Source: Salinicoccus carnicancri Crm (GTDB lineage: Bacteria > Bacillota > Bacilli > Staphylococcales > Salinicoccaceae). Taken from it: a DNA stretch of 44,095 bases. Below the pieces are notes generated by a model. That model searched no databases. It had not been told where the DNA came from and was given only the letters and a program-made list of their open reading frames with translations. The position numbers and the translations under genes were made by a program. The stretch is from positions 1 to 44,095 of the forward strand of contig NZ_ANAM01000004.1 in assembly GCF_000330705.1 (NCBI RefSeq). Reading direction: 5' to 3'. Position 1 is the first letter of the stretch. The number at the start of each line of letters is the position of its first letter. Of this stretch, positions 32,544-40,397 are shown piece by piece.

Positions 32544-33608
32544 ATGGCCGAACAAAAGGAAAAGGGCATGTTTCTGGTGAAATTCAGGCAGGAATCGGAA
32601 TTTTCGACGTACTCATCACTGGGCATCGCAGATGAAGAAGTGATACATGAATTTAAAATTGCGAGGATGATTGAATGTGAAATCACTGAAGAACTGATGG
32701 AAAGTCTGAATGAGAACCCGGATATCAGTTATGTGGAGAGAACCATTCCCGTTTATGCATACCAGCAGGACGTACCATACGGTATCGGCCGGGTCCAGGC
32801 ACCGGAAGCCCATGAAAAAGGCCATGCAGGCAGCGGTGTAAAATTGGGCATTGTCGATACAGGCATTGATGCAGCGCACGAGGATCTGAATGTTGAAGAC
32901 GGATTTTCTGCATTCGATTCCGGGGAAGATTCTGCCCCCTATAGTGACGGCAGCGGGCACGGCACACACGTAGCCGGTACAGCAGCGGCTATTGATAATG
33001 AAACCGGGGTCGTGGGCGTGGCCCCGGAAGCGTCACTTTACGCGATAAAAGTGCTCGACGGAGATGGTTCGGGTTCCTCCGCCGGTGTCGTACGGGGGCT
33101 TGAATGGGCCATCCAGAATGAAATGGGGGTCATAAACATGTCCCTCGGTTCGCCGGAACCTTCCCGGGCGATACAGGATGCTGTGGATATAGCATTCAAT
33201 GAACATGACATTCTGGTTGTCGCCGCAGCCGGCAATGAGGGAAATGAGGACGGGACAGGTAATACGGTAGGGTATCCTGCACAGTATGAATCCGTACTGG
33301 CCGTCGCCGCAACAGATGAAAATGACACAAGGGCACCATTCTCCTCGACCGGACCGGGCGTCGATATCGCCGCACCGGGCGCTTCGGTTCTGTCGACCGT
33401 CCCCGGCAACGGCTATGACAGATTAGACGGCACTTCCATGGCCGCACCCCATGCAGCCGGTGCCGGTGCAGTGCTCAGAGCAGCATTCCCCGATGAATCC
33501 GCCGCAGAGATCAAAGAGCGGATCATCTCCAGTGCAGAGGGGATAGGGGATAATCCTGAATGGTATGGCAGCGGACTGTTGCAGCTCCTTGATGCCGTGA
33601 ACAGATAA
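32544..33608 (+). CDS. S8 subtilisin-like serine protease without signal peptide
   Basis: A 354-residue subtilase. The catalytic triad is clear: Asp in 'LGIVDTGIDAAHEDL', His in 'DGSGHGTHVAGTAAA', Ser in 'DGTSMAAPHAAGAGAVL'; the oxyanion Asn is in 'VVAAAGNEGNED'. Residues 9-75 look like an I9-type propeptide ('MFLVKFRQESEFSTYSSLGI' to 'PDISYVERTIPVYA'). There is no signal peptide, and a stop codon lies in frame upstream of the ATG, which follows AAGGGGGG. It may act inside the cell or leave by another route. Monocistronic. Confidence 0.9.
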   Translation: MAEQKEKGMFLVKFRQESEFSTYSSLGIADEEVIHEFKIARMIECEITEELMESLNENPDISYVERTIPVYAYQQDVPYGIGRVQAPEAHEKGHAGSGVKLGIVDTGIDAAHEDLNVEDGFSAFDSGEDSAPYSDGSGHGTHVAGTAAAIDNETGVVGVAPEASLYAIKVLDGDGSGSSAGVVRGLEWAIQNEMGVINMSLGSPEPSRAIQDAVDIAFNEHDILVVAAAGNEGNEDGTGNTVGYPAQYESVLAVAATDENDTRAPFSSTGPGVDIAAPGASVLSTVPGNGYDRLDGTSMAAPHAAGAGAVLRAAFPDESAAEIKERIISSAEGIGDNPEWYGSGLLQLLDAVNR

Positions 33609-33722
33609 CTTAAAATGAAAGTCTGTACATGTCAAAATGGATGATTAAATGGACATATCGATGATAGTTTACGATGCTGTCATTTTACTTGCTATATGAG
33701 AATAAATTTATCGGGTAAATGA

Positions 33723-33753
33723 GAAATCCCATCGCTAAACGCGATGGGATTTC
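33723..33753. terminator. bidirectional hairpin at the left edge of the AT-rich cassette
   Basis: GAAATCCCATCGC (33723-33735) pairs perfectly with GCGATGGGATTTC (33741-33753) around TAAAC. It lies between the convergent protease and hydrolase genes and coincides with the change to AT-rich sequence. Confidence 0.75.
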
Positions 33754-33768
33754 GTGTATAATTTATTT

Positions 33769-34698
33769 TCACAAATATTTATTATAAAATGGTACCAATT
33801 TACTTAATGCTTCGTTAACTTGTTCAGGCTGGTCATATAAGTCATAATGTGACGCGCCTTTGACAATATGCAAGTCTTTTTCTGTGGAACGTGCACGATT
33901 ATAAAGGTCATAAGCATCACGATAGGAGCCAAATGCACCTGGCACATCGCCAGCAATGATTTGGACTGGTTGTGTCAATAATTTTTCTGCAGGGAAGAAT
34001 GCATCAAATGTATATAGTCCTGCTGAACCTGAGTAACGCCATTTATTTGGTGAGTTTTCACTTTGACCTCTTGATGTACGATAATAGTCTACAGCTTCTT
34101 TGACATCAAGTTCATCAATACCTGTTTGTGCTAATTCTTCTGGGGAATTTGGAATATATTGCGTAACATATGGTTCTGCACCGTTCGCTTCAGCTGTTCG
34201 TAATTCTGCAATTTGTTCTAAATCACGAATTGCCGCATCAGGTGTGACATCACTTTCACGACTGAAACGTCCGAAATTTACGCCCACTACTGTACCCAAT
34301 ACTTTAATACGACGATCCGATAACGTCGCACTTGTGGCATAGCCACCACCGGCACAGATGCCAAGTGCACCAATACGATTATTGTCCACACTATCCAATG
34401 TCGTTAAATAGTCCACGGCTGCACGTACATCTTCAACTCTAAAATAAGGATTTTCCACATATTCAGGAGCTGACACACTTTCACCTTGGTGAGAAGCATC
34501 ATAAGCTAATGTCACAAAGCCCTCATGCGCTAATTTTTCTGCGTATAGGCCAGCAGTTTGTTCTTTTGAACCACTTACTGGATGCACAGATACGATTGCA
34601 GGCAATTTTGTTTGACTATTTTCCGGTGTTCTTAGTATACCGACTACTGTTGTATTATTAGAAGTAAATGTTACTTTTTCAGTTTTAATTGTCATCAT
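33769..34698 (-). CDS. alpha/beta hydrolase, dienelactone-hydrolase-like (paralog 1)
   Basis: A 309-residue alpha/beta hydrolase. The nucleophile elbow 'GALGICAGGGYATSA' holds Cys instead of Ser, as in dienelactone hydrolases; a catalytic His is in 'KGASHYDLYD'. Early landmarks are 'SVHPVSGSKEQTAGLYAEKL' and 'TLAYDASHQGESVSAPEYVE'. No signal peptide. It is closely related to the first gene of the same operon (36204-37118), so the two arose by duplication. AAAGGAG precedes the ATG. Substrate unknown. It is the last gene of the TetR-linked, AT-rich cassette. Confidence 0.87.
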   Translation of the reverse strand: MMTIKTEKVTFTSNNTTVVGILRTPENSQTKLPAIVSVHPVSGSKEQTAGLYAEKLAHEGFVTLAYDASHQGESVSAPEYVENPYFRVEDVRAAVDYLTTLDSVDNNRIGALGICAGGGYATSATLSDRRIKVLGTVVGVNFGRFSRESDVTPDAAIRDLEQIAELRTAEANGAEPYVTQYIPNSPEELAQTGIDELDVKEAVDYYRTSRGQSENSPNKWRYSGSAGLYTFDAFFPAEKLLTQPVQIIAGDVPGAFGSYRDAYDLYNRARSTEKDLHIVKGASHYDLYDQPEQVNEALSKLVPFYNKYL

Positions 34699-34709
34699 TA
34701 ATTACTCCT

Positions 34710-35420
34710 TTATTTGGTATAATTAACCCAGATGACATCGCCCTCTAACTGTTCAAGATGTTTAATTTTAAAAACTTCAGGCACATGAGAACGATTAGGA
34801 TTATTATTACCGAAAAGATTTGGTCTATTATAGTGATCATCGACAACTGGTGCTATAACAACACTCACTTCATCAACAAGATCTTGTTGGAAGAATGACC
34901 AATTAATACTGCCTCCACCGGACAATATCATCGTTTCAAGATTAAATAGGGTATTCAACTTCGATACAACTAAATTCAAGTCTAATTCGGAGTTTTCACC
35001 ACCAAATACATATGAAACACCGAGATTTCTTAAATGTTCTAAATATGCATCTGAAACTTTTTCTGACACCACTTCGATAACATGCATTTTGGGACGCTCA
35101 TTATATTGAATATAGTTCTGTGTCCATGCTGCCTTTCCAGAAGGGTCAATCGAGATAACATAGTGACTTAACTCTGTATCAGCCACAAAATCTTCTTTAC
35201 GTGCATATGTTTCAGGATTTGCAGGCAACTTTGGCATATCATTATTGGCGAAAGCTTCTTCAATTGTTTTACGACCTAATATCAAAGCGTTAGAACCAAA
35301 TTGTCTATCTATTGACTCGTAAGCTTTTGATAATGCACTGCCAGCAGCTTCATGATATGGACCAGTAATATTACCGTTGATAGATTGGGTCATGTGAACA
35401 ATAATTTTGGATTGGGTCAT
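34710..35420 (-). CDS. dihydrofolate-reductase-fold (RibD C-terminal domain) protein
   Basis: About 236 residues with the RibD_C/DHFR-like fold: 'IIVHMTQSINGNITGPYHEA' at the N-terminus, 'RQFGSNALILGRKTIEEAF' and 'ETMILSGGGSINWSFFQQDL', the nucleotide-binding glycine motif, then 'VDEVSVVIAPVVDD'. Likely an NADPH-dependent reductase of unknown substrate. The frame opens at 35444, but AAGGAGG lies 8 bases before the ATG at 35420. In the TetR-linked cassette. Confidence 0.83.
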   Translation of the reverse strand: MTQSKIIVHMTQSINGNITGPYHEAAGSALSKAYESIDRQFGSNALILGRKTIEEAFANNDMPKLPANPETYARKEDFVADTELSHYVISIDPSGKAAWTQNYIQYNERPKMHVIEVVSEKVSDAYLEHLRNLGVSYVFGGENSELDLNLVVSKLNTLFNLETMILSGGGSINWSFFQQDLVDEVSVVIAPVVDDHYNRPNLFGNNNPNRSHVPEVFKIKHLEQLEGDVIWVNYTK

Positions 35421-35544
35421 TTTGAAAACCTCCTTACCTTTCACACTGCAACCAGGGTGGATTTACCATGTCAAAAAGAACTTGTCATCCTAGATTATCT
35501 TTTTTGTTCAATTTCTGAATTCTTAAAGCGTTAAAAACTTTTAA

Positions 35545-36183
35545 TTACATCCAACTAGGTTTGTCGCCGTCTGTATCAGGTTTATTTAATCCAATATTTT
35601 CTTTTGAATGAAGTTTTGGATCTTGGGAAATTTTAACTGCTAAATCTGCAACGCTTTTACGAGACACCTCAGTCCCTTTGAAAGGTTCATCTCTTCGTGT
35701 TACTTCATAATCTACTTCATCATAGTTAGTTAGCCAGGCCGGTCTGAATATTGTGTAGTCCAAGTCTGAATTTTCAATTGCTTCGGTTGCTTCTCTAAAT
35801 GGTGCGAGATAAGGTCCGATATTTTCATCATTCCATTCACCGAATTTACCTGGAACTTCATGAAGTGTATTAAGTGCTGTGACAAAAATTAGGCGTTTCG
35901 TATCGTTATCATCCATTGATTCAATAATTGTCTCAGCCTGGTCGCCTAAAGTTTCTCCTGTAGAACTAACAAACACAGTATCTACATTTTTTAAAGCATT
36001 TGAAAGAGCCTTTTTATCTGTCGCATCACCTTCAATAACTGTCAATCTATTTGAATCATATTCAGGTAATTTTGCTTTATCTCTTGCTAAAAGCGTTAAA
36101 TCAAAATCTGTGTTCTGTAAATATAACTCAATTGCTTCTTGTGAAATTTGACCACTTGCACCAATAATTAAAATACGAGTCAT
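35545..36183 (-). CDS. NAD(P)-binding atypical SDR (NmrA/YwnB-like)
   Basis: A 212-residue Rossmann-fold protein with the dinucleotide motif 'MTRILIIGASGQISQEAIEL', followed by 'LTLLARDKAKLPEYDSNRL', 'VIEGDATDKKALSNALKNVD' and 'DYTIFRPAWLTNYDEVDYEV'. It belongs to the atypical short-chain dehydrogenases used as reductases or redox sensors. The classical Tyr-x-x-x-Lys pair is not evident. AAGGTGG precedes the ATG. Second gene of the TetR-linked cassette, 20 bases after the first. Confidence 0.87.
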   Translation of the reverse strand: MTRILIIGASGQISQEAIELYLQNTDFDLTLLARDKAKLPEYDSNRLTVIEGDATDKKALSNALKNVDTVFVSSTGETLGDQAETIIESMDDNDTKRLIFVTALNTLHEVPGKFGEWNDENIGPYLAPFREATEAIENSDLDYTIFRPAWLTNYDEVDYEVTRRDEPFKGTEVSRKSVADLAVKISQDPKLHSKENIGLNKPDTDGDKPSWM

Positions 36184-36203
36184 TTTTAGCCACCTTTTTA
36201 TAT

Positions 36204-37118
36204 TTATAATGTTTCTTTATAGAATGATTCAAGTTTTGGCAATACTTGATTTACATATTCTGGGACATCGTATAAATCAACGTGTGATGCACCTTCAATT
36301 TTATATAACTCGTTGTTATTGCCTGCAGCTTTTTCAACTGCATCAACACTATACTCTAAAGTATCTGCATCTGTACCCGCGATTGATAAAAATGGTTGTG
36401 TTAACAATTCATCAATATACGTGAATGGTGCAAACGTTAATACTTCAGAAAAGCTTCTTAATAAGATTTTGTTTGGGGCGTTTTTATGTTGACCACGTTC
36501 AGTTAAATAATAATCGTGACCTTGTACCATTGTTGAATTTTCAGGCATTGAATCATCAATTTCTTCCGGCACATAACCTGTATACGCATAATCAGCGCCA
36601 TTCGCTTCTTCTGTACGTTGATCAGCCACTTGGGTCATAAAGTCCAGTTGGTCTTCTATGGATACCACATCGCCAGGTCCTTTACGGAACAATGCACCAA
36701 TATCAACCATACTTACTGTTGCTAGTGTTTTAATACGACGTTCAGTTCTTGCTGCACTGACTGTATAACCACCGCCTGCACAAACACCAAGCGCGCCAAT
36801 TCTATCATTATCCACAAAGTCTAATGTCGTAAGATAATCAACTGAAGCTCTAACATCTTCCGTTCTAGCAAATGGGTCTTCTAAATATTTAGGCGAACCG
36901 TCACTTTCACCTTGGTGTGATGCATCATATACAACAGTCACATAACCAAATTCTGCTAGTTTCTCTGCGTACATACCTGCAGTTTGTTCTTTAATCCCAC
37001 CGCCTGGATGACACACTGTAATTGCTGGATATTTTTTACTGTCATCAAACTTCTCTGGTGTATATAAATTCGCTGCCAATAAATTCGTTTTACTTTTGAA
37101 GTTAACTGATTTTTTCAT
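36204..37118 (-). CDS. alpha/beta hydrolase, dienelactone-hydrolase-like (paralog 2)
   Basis: A 304-residue paralog of the hydrolase at 33769, with the same elbow 'LGVCAGGGYTVSAA' (Cys nucleophile), 'TVCHPGGGIKEQTAGMYAEK', 'VVYDASHQGESDGSPKYLED' and the His motif 'EGASHVDLYDVPEYVNQVLP'. GGAGG lies 9 bases before the ATG. First gene of the four-gene cassette, divergent from the TetR gene and transcribed from the TTGAAT/TATTAT promoter. Likely acts on an ester or lactone; substrate unknown. Confidence 0.87.
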   Translation of the reverse strand: MKKSVNFKSKTNLLAANLYTPEKFDDSKKYPAITVCHPGGGIKEQTAGMYAEKLAEFGYVTVVYDASHQGESDGSPKYLEDPFARTEDVRASVDYLTTLDFVDNDRIGALGVCAGGGYTVSAARTERRIKTLATVSMVDIGALFRKGPGDVVSIEDQLDFMTQVADQRTEEANGADYAYTGYVPEEIDDSMPENSTMVQGHDYYLTERGQHKNAPNKILLRSFSEVLTFAPFTYIDELLTQPFLSIAGTDADTLEYSVDAVEKAAGNNNELYKIEGASHVDLYDVPEYVNQVLPKLESFYKETL

Positions 37119-37192
37119 AATATAAAGCCTCCATTTTTTAAATAAATAATTAACATCTGTAGATTTTTATTACTCTTGTGTGTATAATGCCA

Positions 37193-37257
37193 TAATAGAG
37201 TATTTTATAGAGGCATTCAATTAACAAGCAGCTACATCTGTGTGTTAATACACAGAT
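37193..37257. promoter_or_regulatory. divergent promoters and TetR palindrome
   Basis: Minus-strand promoter: TTGAAT (37220-37215), 17-base spacer, TATTAT (37198-37193). Plus-strand promoter: TTAACA (37221-37226), then GTTAAT (37244-37249). ATCTGTGT (37236-37243) and ACACAGAT (37250-37257) form a palindrome that covers the plus-strand -10 box, the expected place for TetR autorepression. Confidence 0.6.
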
Positions 37258-37292
37258 TAAAAAAATTGGGTTCTAAATGGAGGTGATTTATA

Positions 37293-37847
37293 ATGAATAT
37301 CAAAGATTTACGTGTCGTTAAAACAAGAGCAAGCATAAACAAAGCCTTTATCACACTATTTTTCGAAAAAGATTTTGATACGATTTCAATTAAAGAAATT
37401 ACAGAATATGCTCAAGTTGGAAGAAAAACATTTTATCTTCACTATATTGATAAATACGATCTACTAGACCAAGTCGTATCAGAAAAGCTCACAGAGCTCG
37501 AACAAATTTGTGAAGCCAAAAAGAGTCTTGGTGTGCAAGAAGGCACGCAATTATGGTTTGAGTTTTTCGAAAACAATAGGTCTTTTTTCATGAAACTTTT
37601 CAATATTAGCAACGCTTCAAATTATAAGAAAAAACTTCTTCAATTTATTGAAGAAGAATTTAAGAAAAAAGTACCGACAGAAGTTGCTACTGATAATGGG
37701 CTAGAATATCATTTATATATTAACTTTATTAGTAGTGGTATTATCGGCCTACTTGATATCTATCTAAATAGTAGTGATAACGCACAAGACCAAGAAAAAA
37801 TCACCTTACAGGTATCACGATTATTATCTTTATATGATTTAACCTAA
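37293..37847 (+). CDS. TetR/AcrR family transcriptional regulator
   Basis: A 184-residue TetR-type repressor. The N-terminal helix-turn-helix is 'FDTISIKEITEYAQVGRKTF' followed by 'YLHYIDKYDLLDQVVSEKL'. The C-terminal ligand domain is of the DhaS/TetR_C_39-like kind ('YHLYINFISSGIIGLLDIYL'). GGAGG precedes the ATG. Divergent from the four-gene hydrolase/reductase cassette, which it probably represses. Strongly AT-rich, like the cassette, and followed by a strong terminator. The inducer is unknown. Confidence 0.88.
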   Translation: MNIKDLRVVKTRASINKAFITLFFEKDFDTISIKEITEYAQVGRKTFYLHYIDKYDLLDQVVSEKLTELEQICEAKKSLGVQEGTQLWFEFFENNRSFFMKLFNISNASNYKKKLLQFIEEEFKKKVPTEVATDNGLEYHLYINFISSGIIGLLDIYLNSSDNAQDQEKITLQVSRLLSLYDLT

Positions 37848-37894
37848 CCAAAAAATCGTCCAAGCTAAACAATTAGATTGACGATTTTTTGGTT
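37846..37894 (+). terminator. terminator of the TetR gene
   Basis: AACCAAAAAATCGTC (37846-37860) pairs perfectly with GACGATTTTTTGGTT (37880-37894) around a 19-base loop. It overlaps the TetR stop codon region. Confidence 0.8.
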
Positions 37895-37908
37895 TATTTA
37901 TTACATCT

Positions 37909-38095
37909 GAATCTAGACTAGAAAGTGGACGCAGTGAATTGGACATTTCAAAGTCCACCAGTAAATGGATGGATATTTATAGAGACAAGGGATCTGAGGG
38001 CTTTGTGGGGGAGTGATCATGTGAGTCCGGATCAGCAGGCCGACCCTGAAGCACATAAGAGAATCAGGGAGTTGGAAGAAGAAAATAAAAACTGA
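37909..38095 (+). pseudogene. IS3-family transposase OrfA remnant
   Basis: Translation in one frame gives 'ESGRSELDISKSTSKWMDIY' then 'RDKGSEGFVG'. After a shift by one base the next frame gives 'GSDHVSPDQQADPEAHKRIR' and 'ELEEENKN' before a stop. This order (helix-turn-helix, then the Glu/Leu-rich zipper start) is that of IS3-group OrfA proteins, here missing its start, frameshifted near 38010, and cut before the zipper. No OrfB is visible. It marks the right edge of the AT-rich cassette. Confidence 0.72.
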
Positions 38096-38101
38096 TGATA
38101 A

Positions 38102-38174
38102 ACAGAGCGATTTTAAGGAGAATTAAGAGTAATAACGTGGGGAACGGTCATAACTTATCTTAAAAACGCTCTGT
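38102..38174. repeat. 16-bp inverted repeat element of 73 bp
   Basis: ACAGAGCGATTTTAAG (38102-38117) and CTTAAAAACGCTCTGT (38159-38174) are inverted copies with one mismatch around 41 bases. It directly follows the transposase remnant. It could be a MITE-like relic, fused IS ends or a hairpin RNA. No target-site duplication is evident. Confidence 0.5.
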
Positions 38175-38276
38175 CAGAATTGATTTTATTTAATGAACGG
38201 TAGACACAATATAAGTAATCAAACATTGTGTTATACGTGGAACCCTGAGTCCTCACTCTATGCTAGTAGAATGGGG

Positions 38277-38310
38277 CGGATGCGTTTTTTGAGCATCCGT
38301 CTTCTTTTTC
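38277..38310 (+). terminator. plus-strand rho-independent terminator
   Basis: CGGATGC (38277-38283) and GCATCCG (38293-38299) with a T-rich loop, then TCTTCTTTTT. No recognisable gene ends just upstream; it may belong to the lost insertion sequence or a short transcript. Confidence 0.6.
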
Positions 38311-38433
38311 AGAGAGGATGTGGGAAATGAATTCGATGGATGACAATAAGACAATATTTATGGAATATGAAGCGGCTGCCCTCAACAGGTTTTCGTTTTT
38401 TTCGCCAGAAAAGCATGCTTGGTTTATCCTGAA

Positions 38434-38466
38434 CAAAAAAAGACGGGCATATGCCCATCCCCGTCT
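38434..38466 (-). terminator. terminator of the toxin-antitoxin operon
   Basis: AGACGGG (38441-38447) and CCCGTCT (38460-38466), with inner GGGCATATGCCC. On the minus strand it is followed by seven T's (38434-38440). It overlaps the toxin stop codon. Confidence 0.8.
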
Positions 38467-38761
38467 ATTCATCTATGACGCGTTTCATTGCATCTTTATA
38501 TACTTGTGATTTATCGCGTTTGCCGATGGCAATGACTTGTATGATTTCCATGCGACCTTCCACCTCACGAAAGACGATACGGAGCCCCTGCTTTTTGAGT
38601 TTGATCTTGTTGCATCCCTTGAGTTCGCCCCGGAGAGCCTCCCCTGCTTGCATACCGCGCTCCATGATGCGCTTTAAGCCTTTCAGAATCAACTGTTTCT
38701 GACTGCCGTCGAGATCTTCATAGTCCGACTTGGCGTGTTCTGTGAGTTCTACAGTATACAT
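38465..38761 (-). CDS. RelE/ParE-superfamily toxin
   Basis: A 98-residue protein with the RelE fold pattern: 'YTVELTEHAKSDYEDLDGSQ' at the N-terminus, 'LRGELKGCNKIKLKKQGLRI' in the middle and 'VFREVEGRMEIIQVIAIGKR' followed by 'DKSQVYKDAMKRV'. This matches the type II endoribonuclease toxins of the YafQ/RelE group, which cut mRNA at the ribosome. It follows the antitoxin gene by 3 bases. GGGAG precedes the ATG. Activity is inferred from the family and gene pair. Confidence 0.88.
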   Translation of the reverse strand: MYTVELTEHAKSDYEDLDGSQKQLILKGLKRIMERGMQAGEALRGELKGCNKIKLKKQGLRIVFREVEGRMEIIQVIAIGKRDKSQVYKDAMKRVIDE

Positions 38762-38764
38762 GGA

Positions 38765-39076
38765 TTACTCCCAGTCGTCGTTTTCGTCAAGTTCAATATC
38801 ATCGAGATTGATGCCTGTGGCTTCTTCAACGCTATAGGTTTTGACATTGGTATCTTTAAGGCGTTCTTTGACAATGAGTTCATCGATACGGTCGTACAGC
38901 GCTTCGATTTCGTTATTCATATTTTCATACTGTTCTTGCGTCAGGACAACCCCTGCGACTTTGTCGCGATTAAAGATATAGACGCCATTCCTTCGTTCTT
39001 CGGCTTCTTTGAAGATGGCCATCGGGGATTTCTTTACATCGGAGATGCTTTTAAATGGTACATCTAAGGTTTTCAT
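38765..39076 (-). CDS. Phd/YefM-family antitoxin
   Basis: A 103-residue antitoxin. The N-terminal DNA-binding part is 'PFKSISDVKKSPMAIFKEAE', then 'NGVYIFNRDKVAGVVLTQEQ' with a YefM-like strand and 'YENMNNEIEALYDRIDELIV'. The acidic C-terminal tail ('NLDDIELDENDDWE') should neutralise the toxin. Slightly longer than typical YefM. GGAGGGAG precedes the ATG. First gene of the pair and probably its own repressor. Confidence 0.88.
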   Translation of the reverse strand: MKTLDVPFKSISDVKKSPMAIFKEAEERRNGVYIFNRDKVAGVVLTQEQYENMNNEIEALYDRIDELIVKERLKDTNVKTYSVEEATGINLDDIELDENDDWE

Positions 39077-39226
39077 GCTCTCCCTCCTCTAATCCATTTA
39101 AGTATAGCATGAAAAATAGTCTTTTAAAAGATTTTCAAAAGTCTTTACATCTGAGGATGTCGTTTTTTCACCACCAGATTCATTTTCCTGTAAAACCAGA
39201 TTCCTTTCAGACTCCAGCGGACCGGC

Positions 39227-39505
39227 CTACTGCGCGCGCTCAGCCTCGATCTGCTCAAGCAACACCCGGGCCCATTCCGGGCCCAATACGAGCCCACCGT
39301 CGGCCAGGATCATGTTGTCCGGGGAGGCTTTACCGGTGACGGCGCAGACAAGCTCCGGGGCGTACTTCTTGAGGATGACCCGATCGTCTTCCGTATAGAA
39401 TTCAAACGGGTCCTGGATTTCAATGCCGAGGTCCCGGCGGAGGCCAATCGGGATGACAATCCGTCCGAGGGGATCCACTTTACGTACAATGCCTGTTGCT
39501 TTCAT
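39227..39505 (-). CDS. AbrB/MazE-type transcriptional regulator
   Basis: A 92-residue protein with an N-terminal swapped-hairpin DNA-binding domain 'TGIVRKVDPLGRIVIPIGLR' followed by 'FEFYTEDDRVILKKYAP', as in AbrB. The C-terminal half ('ELVCAVTGKASPDNMILADG') also matches the AbrB-like layout. GGAGAG precedes the ATG. Its target is unknown; it borders the gene-free structured region to the right. Confidence 0.87.
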   Translation of the reverse strand: MKATGIVRKVDPLGRIVIPIGLRRDLGIEIQDPFEFYTEDDRVILKKYAPELVCAVTGKASPDNMILADGGLVLGPEWARVLLEQIEAERAQ

Positions 39506-39861
39506 ATCTGATCTCTCCGATTACTGTTTATTTTTTAGTATAGCCCATTTTTCCGATTGCACCACTTGATGATTATAAAAAACAAGATATTCGGTATTCC
39601 ATACGCACCCCGTACCGATAAACGGCACAGGGAATATGCACGGACTACGTACTGAATGCCTACCCTATACCATGTTCAATGGCTTGCACATCGCATACGG
39701 ATGTCATAGGCAGACCATGGTGCTCACCATGCAGATAAGGAACGGGAACACCCCTGTAGGCATCTCATGCCGATTTGATATGCAGAAGTGTCGGTACGGG
39801 ATGTGCATCTCGTAAGAATATGAGGTTCTGCTCACCGCATATGCTCGATAGTTATCATGAA

Positions 39862-39930
39862 ATACGCATGTCCTGTTTTATGGTATACGCATAGGCGGGG
39901 GTATTCACGGGATACGCATTTCATACGCAC
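39862..39930. repeat. iterated ATACGCAY motif
   Basis: ATACGCAT at 39862, 39885 and 39912 and ATACGCAC at 39923, with another ATACGCAC at 39601. Spacings are irregular (23, 27 and 11 bases). Such clustering of an 8-mer is far from random and suggests binding sites for one protein, like replication iterons or a transfer region. Confidence 0.5.
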
Positions 39931-40083
39931 TTGATGTCTCATGGCATGGCTGACACCCCGCACAGAATCTCCGCCCCGTATAGAATACACATTTGATGAG
40001 CAACTGGTGCGGAATCATTGTACATGGTTTCTGCACGGTATGCCACACCGCATCGATATGACTCTATGAAGTACGTCGCGCTG

Positions 40084-40118
40084 ACCGACATTCCACTCCG
40101 GGATGTCGGTCTTTTTTT
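40084..40118 (+). terminator. orphan plus-strand terminator
   Basis: ACCGACATTCC (40084-40094) and GGGATGTCGGT (40100-40110), one mismatch, followed by CTTTTTTT. It is a strong terminator, but there is no plus-strand gene in the preceding 550 bases, so it may end a noncoding RNA. Confidence 0.75.
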
Positions 40119-40170
40119 GTCAGCAGATCACAGATTGTTGGTATCGGACCGTTGAAACGGCTTATCCGGG

Positions 40171-40397
40171 GCGGAGCCTGGGGCTTTCGGTGGTATTTGT
40201 TGTCCGTTTCGCTGTCGCTCATATAACCGCTCGGGGCTTCCCCCTCTGAATGCATCCAGGCGGCCCTCCGGGCGCCATCCCGCGGAGCCTTCCGGCGCGT
40301 CGGTGGTGTTTGGTGTCCGGTTCCGCCACGCGCTTTGCCGCCGGTTTCACTGCGTTCATCCCGTACGTACAAATCGAGCGTGCCCTCACATAACCGC
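40171..40397. repeat. imperfect tandem duplication
   Basis: GCGGAGCCT at 40171 and 40282, then TCGGTGGTATTTGTTGTCCG (from 40187) matched by TCGGTGGTGTTTGGTGTCCG (from 40300), then CATATAACCGC (40220) matched by CACATAACCGC (40387). The order is the same in both copies, with extra sequence in the second. This looks like an old duplication in noncoding DNA. Confidence 0.55.

Noticed and set aside
38318-38509. 63-codon plus-strand frame before the toxin
   Set aside because: It runs through the toxin-antitoxin terminator and into the toxin gene in antisense. The start context is weak and the protein shows no pattern.
39862-39930. CRISPR array
   Set aside because: The repeated unit is only 8 bases with irregular spacing, and no cas genes are in the window.
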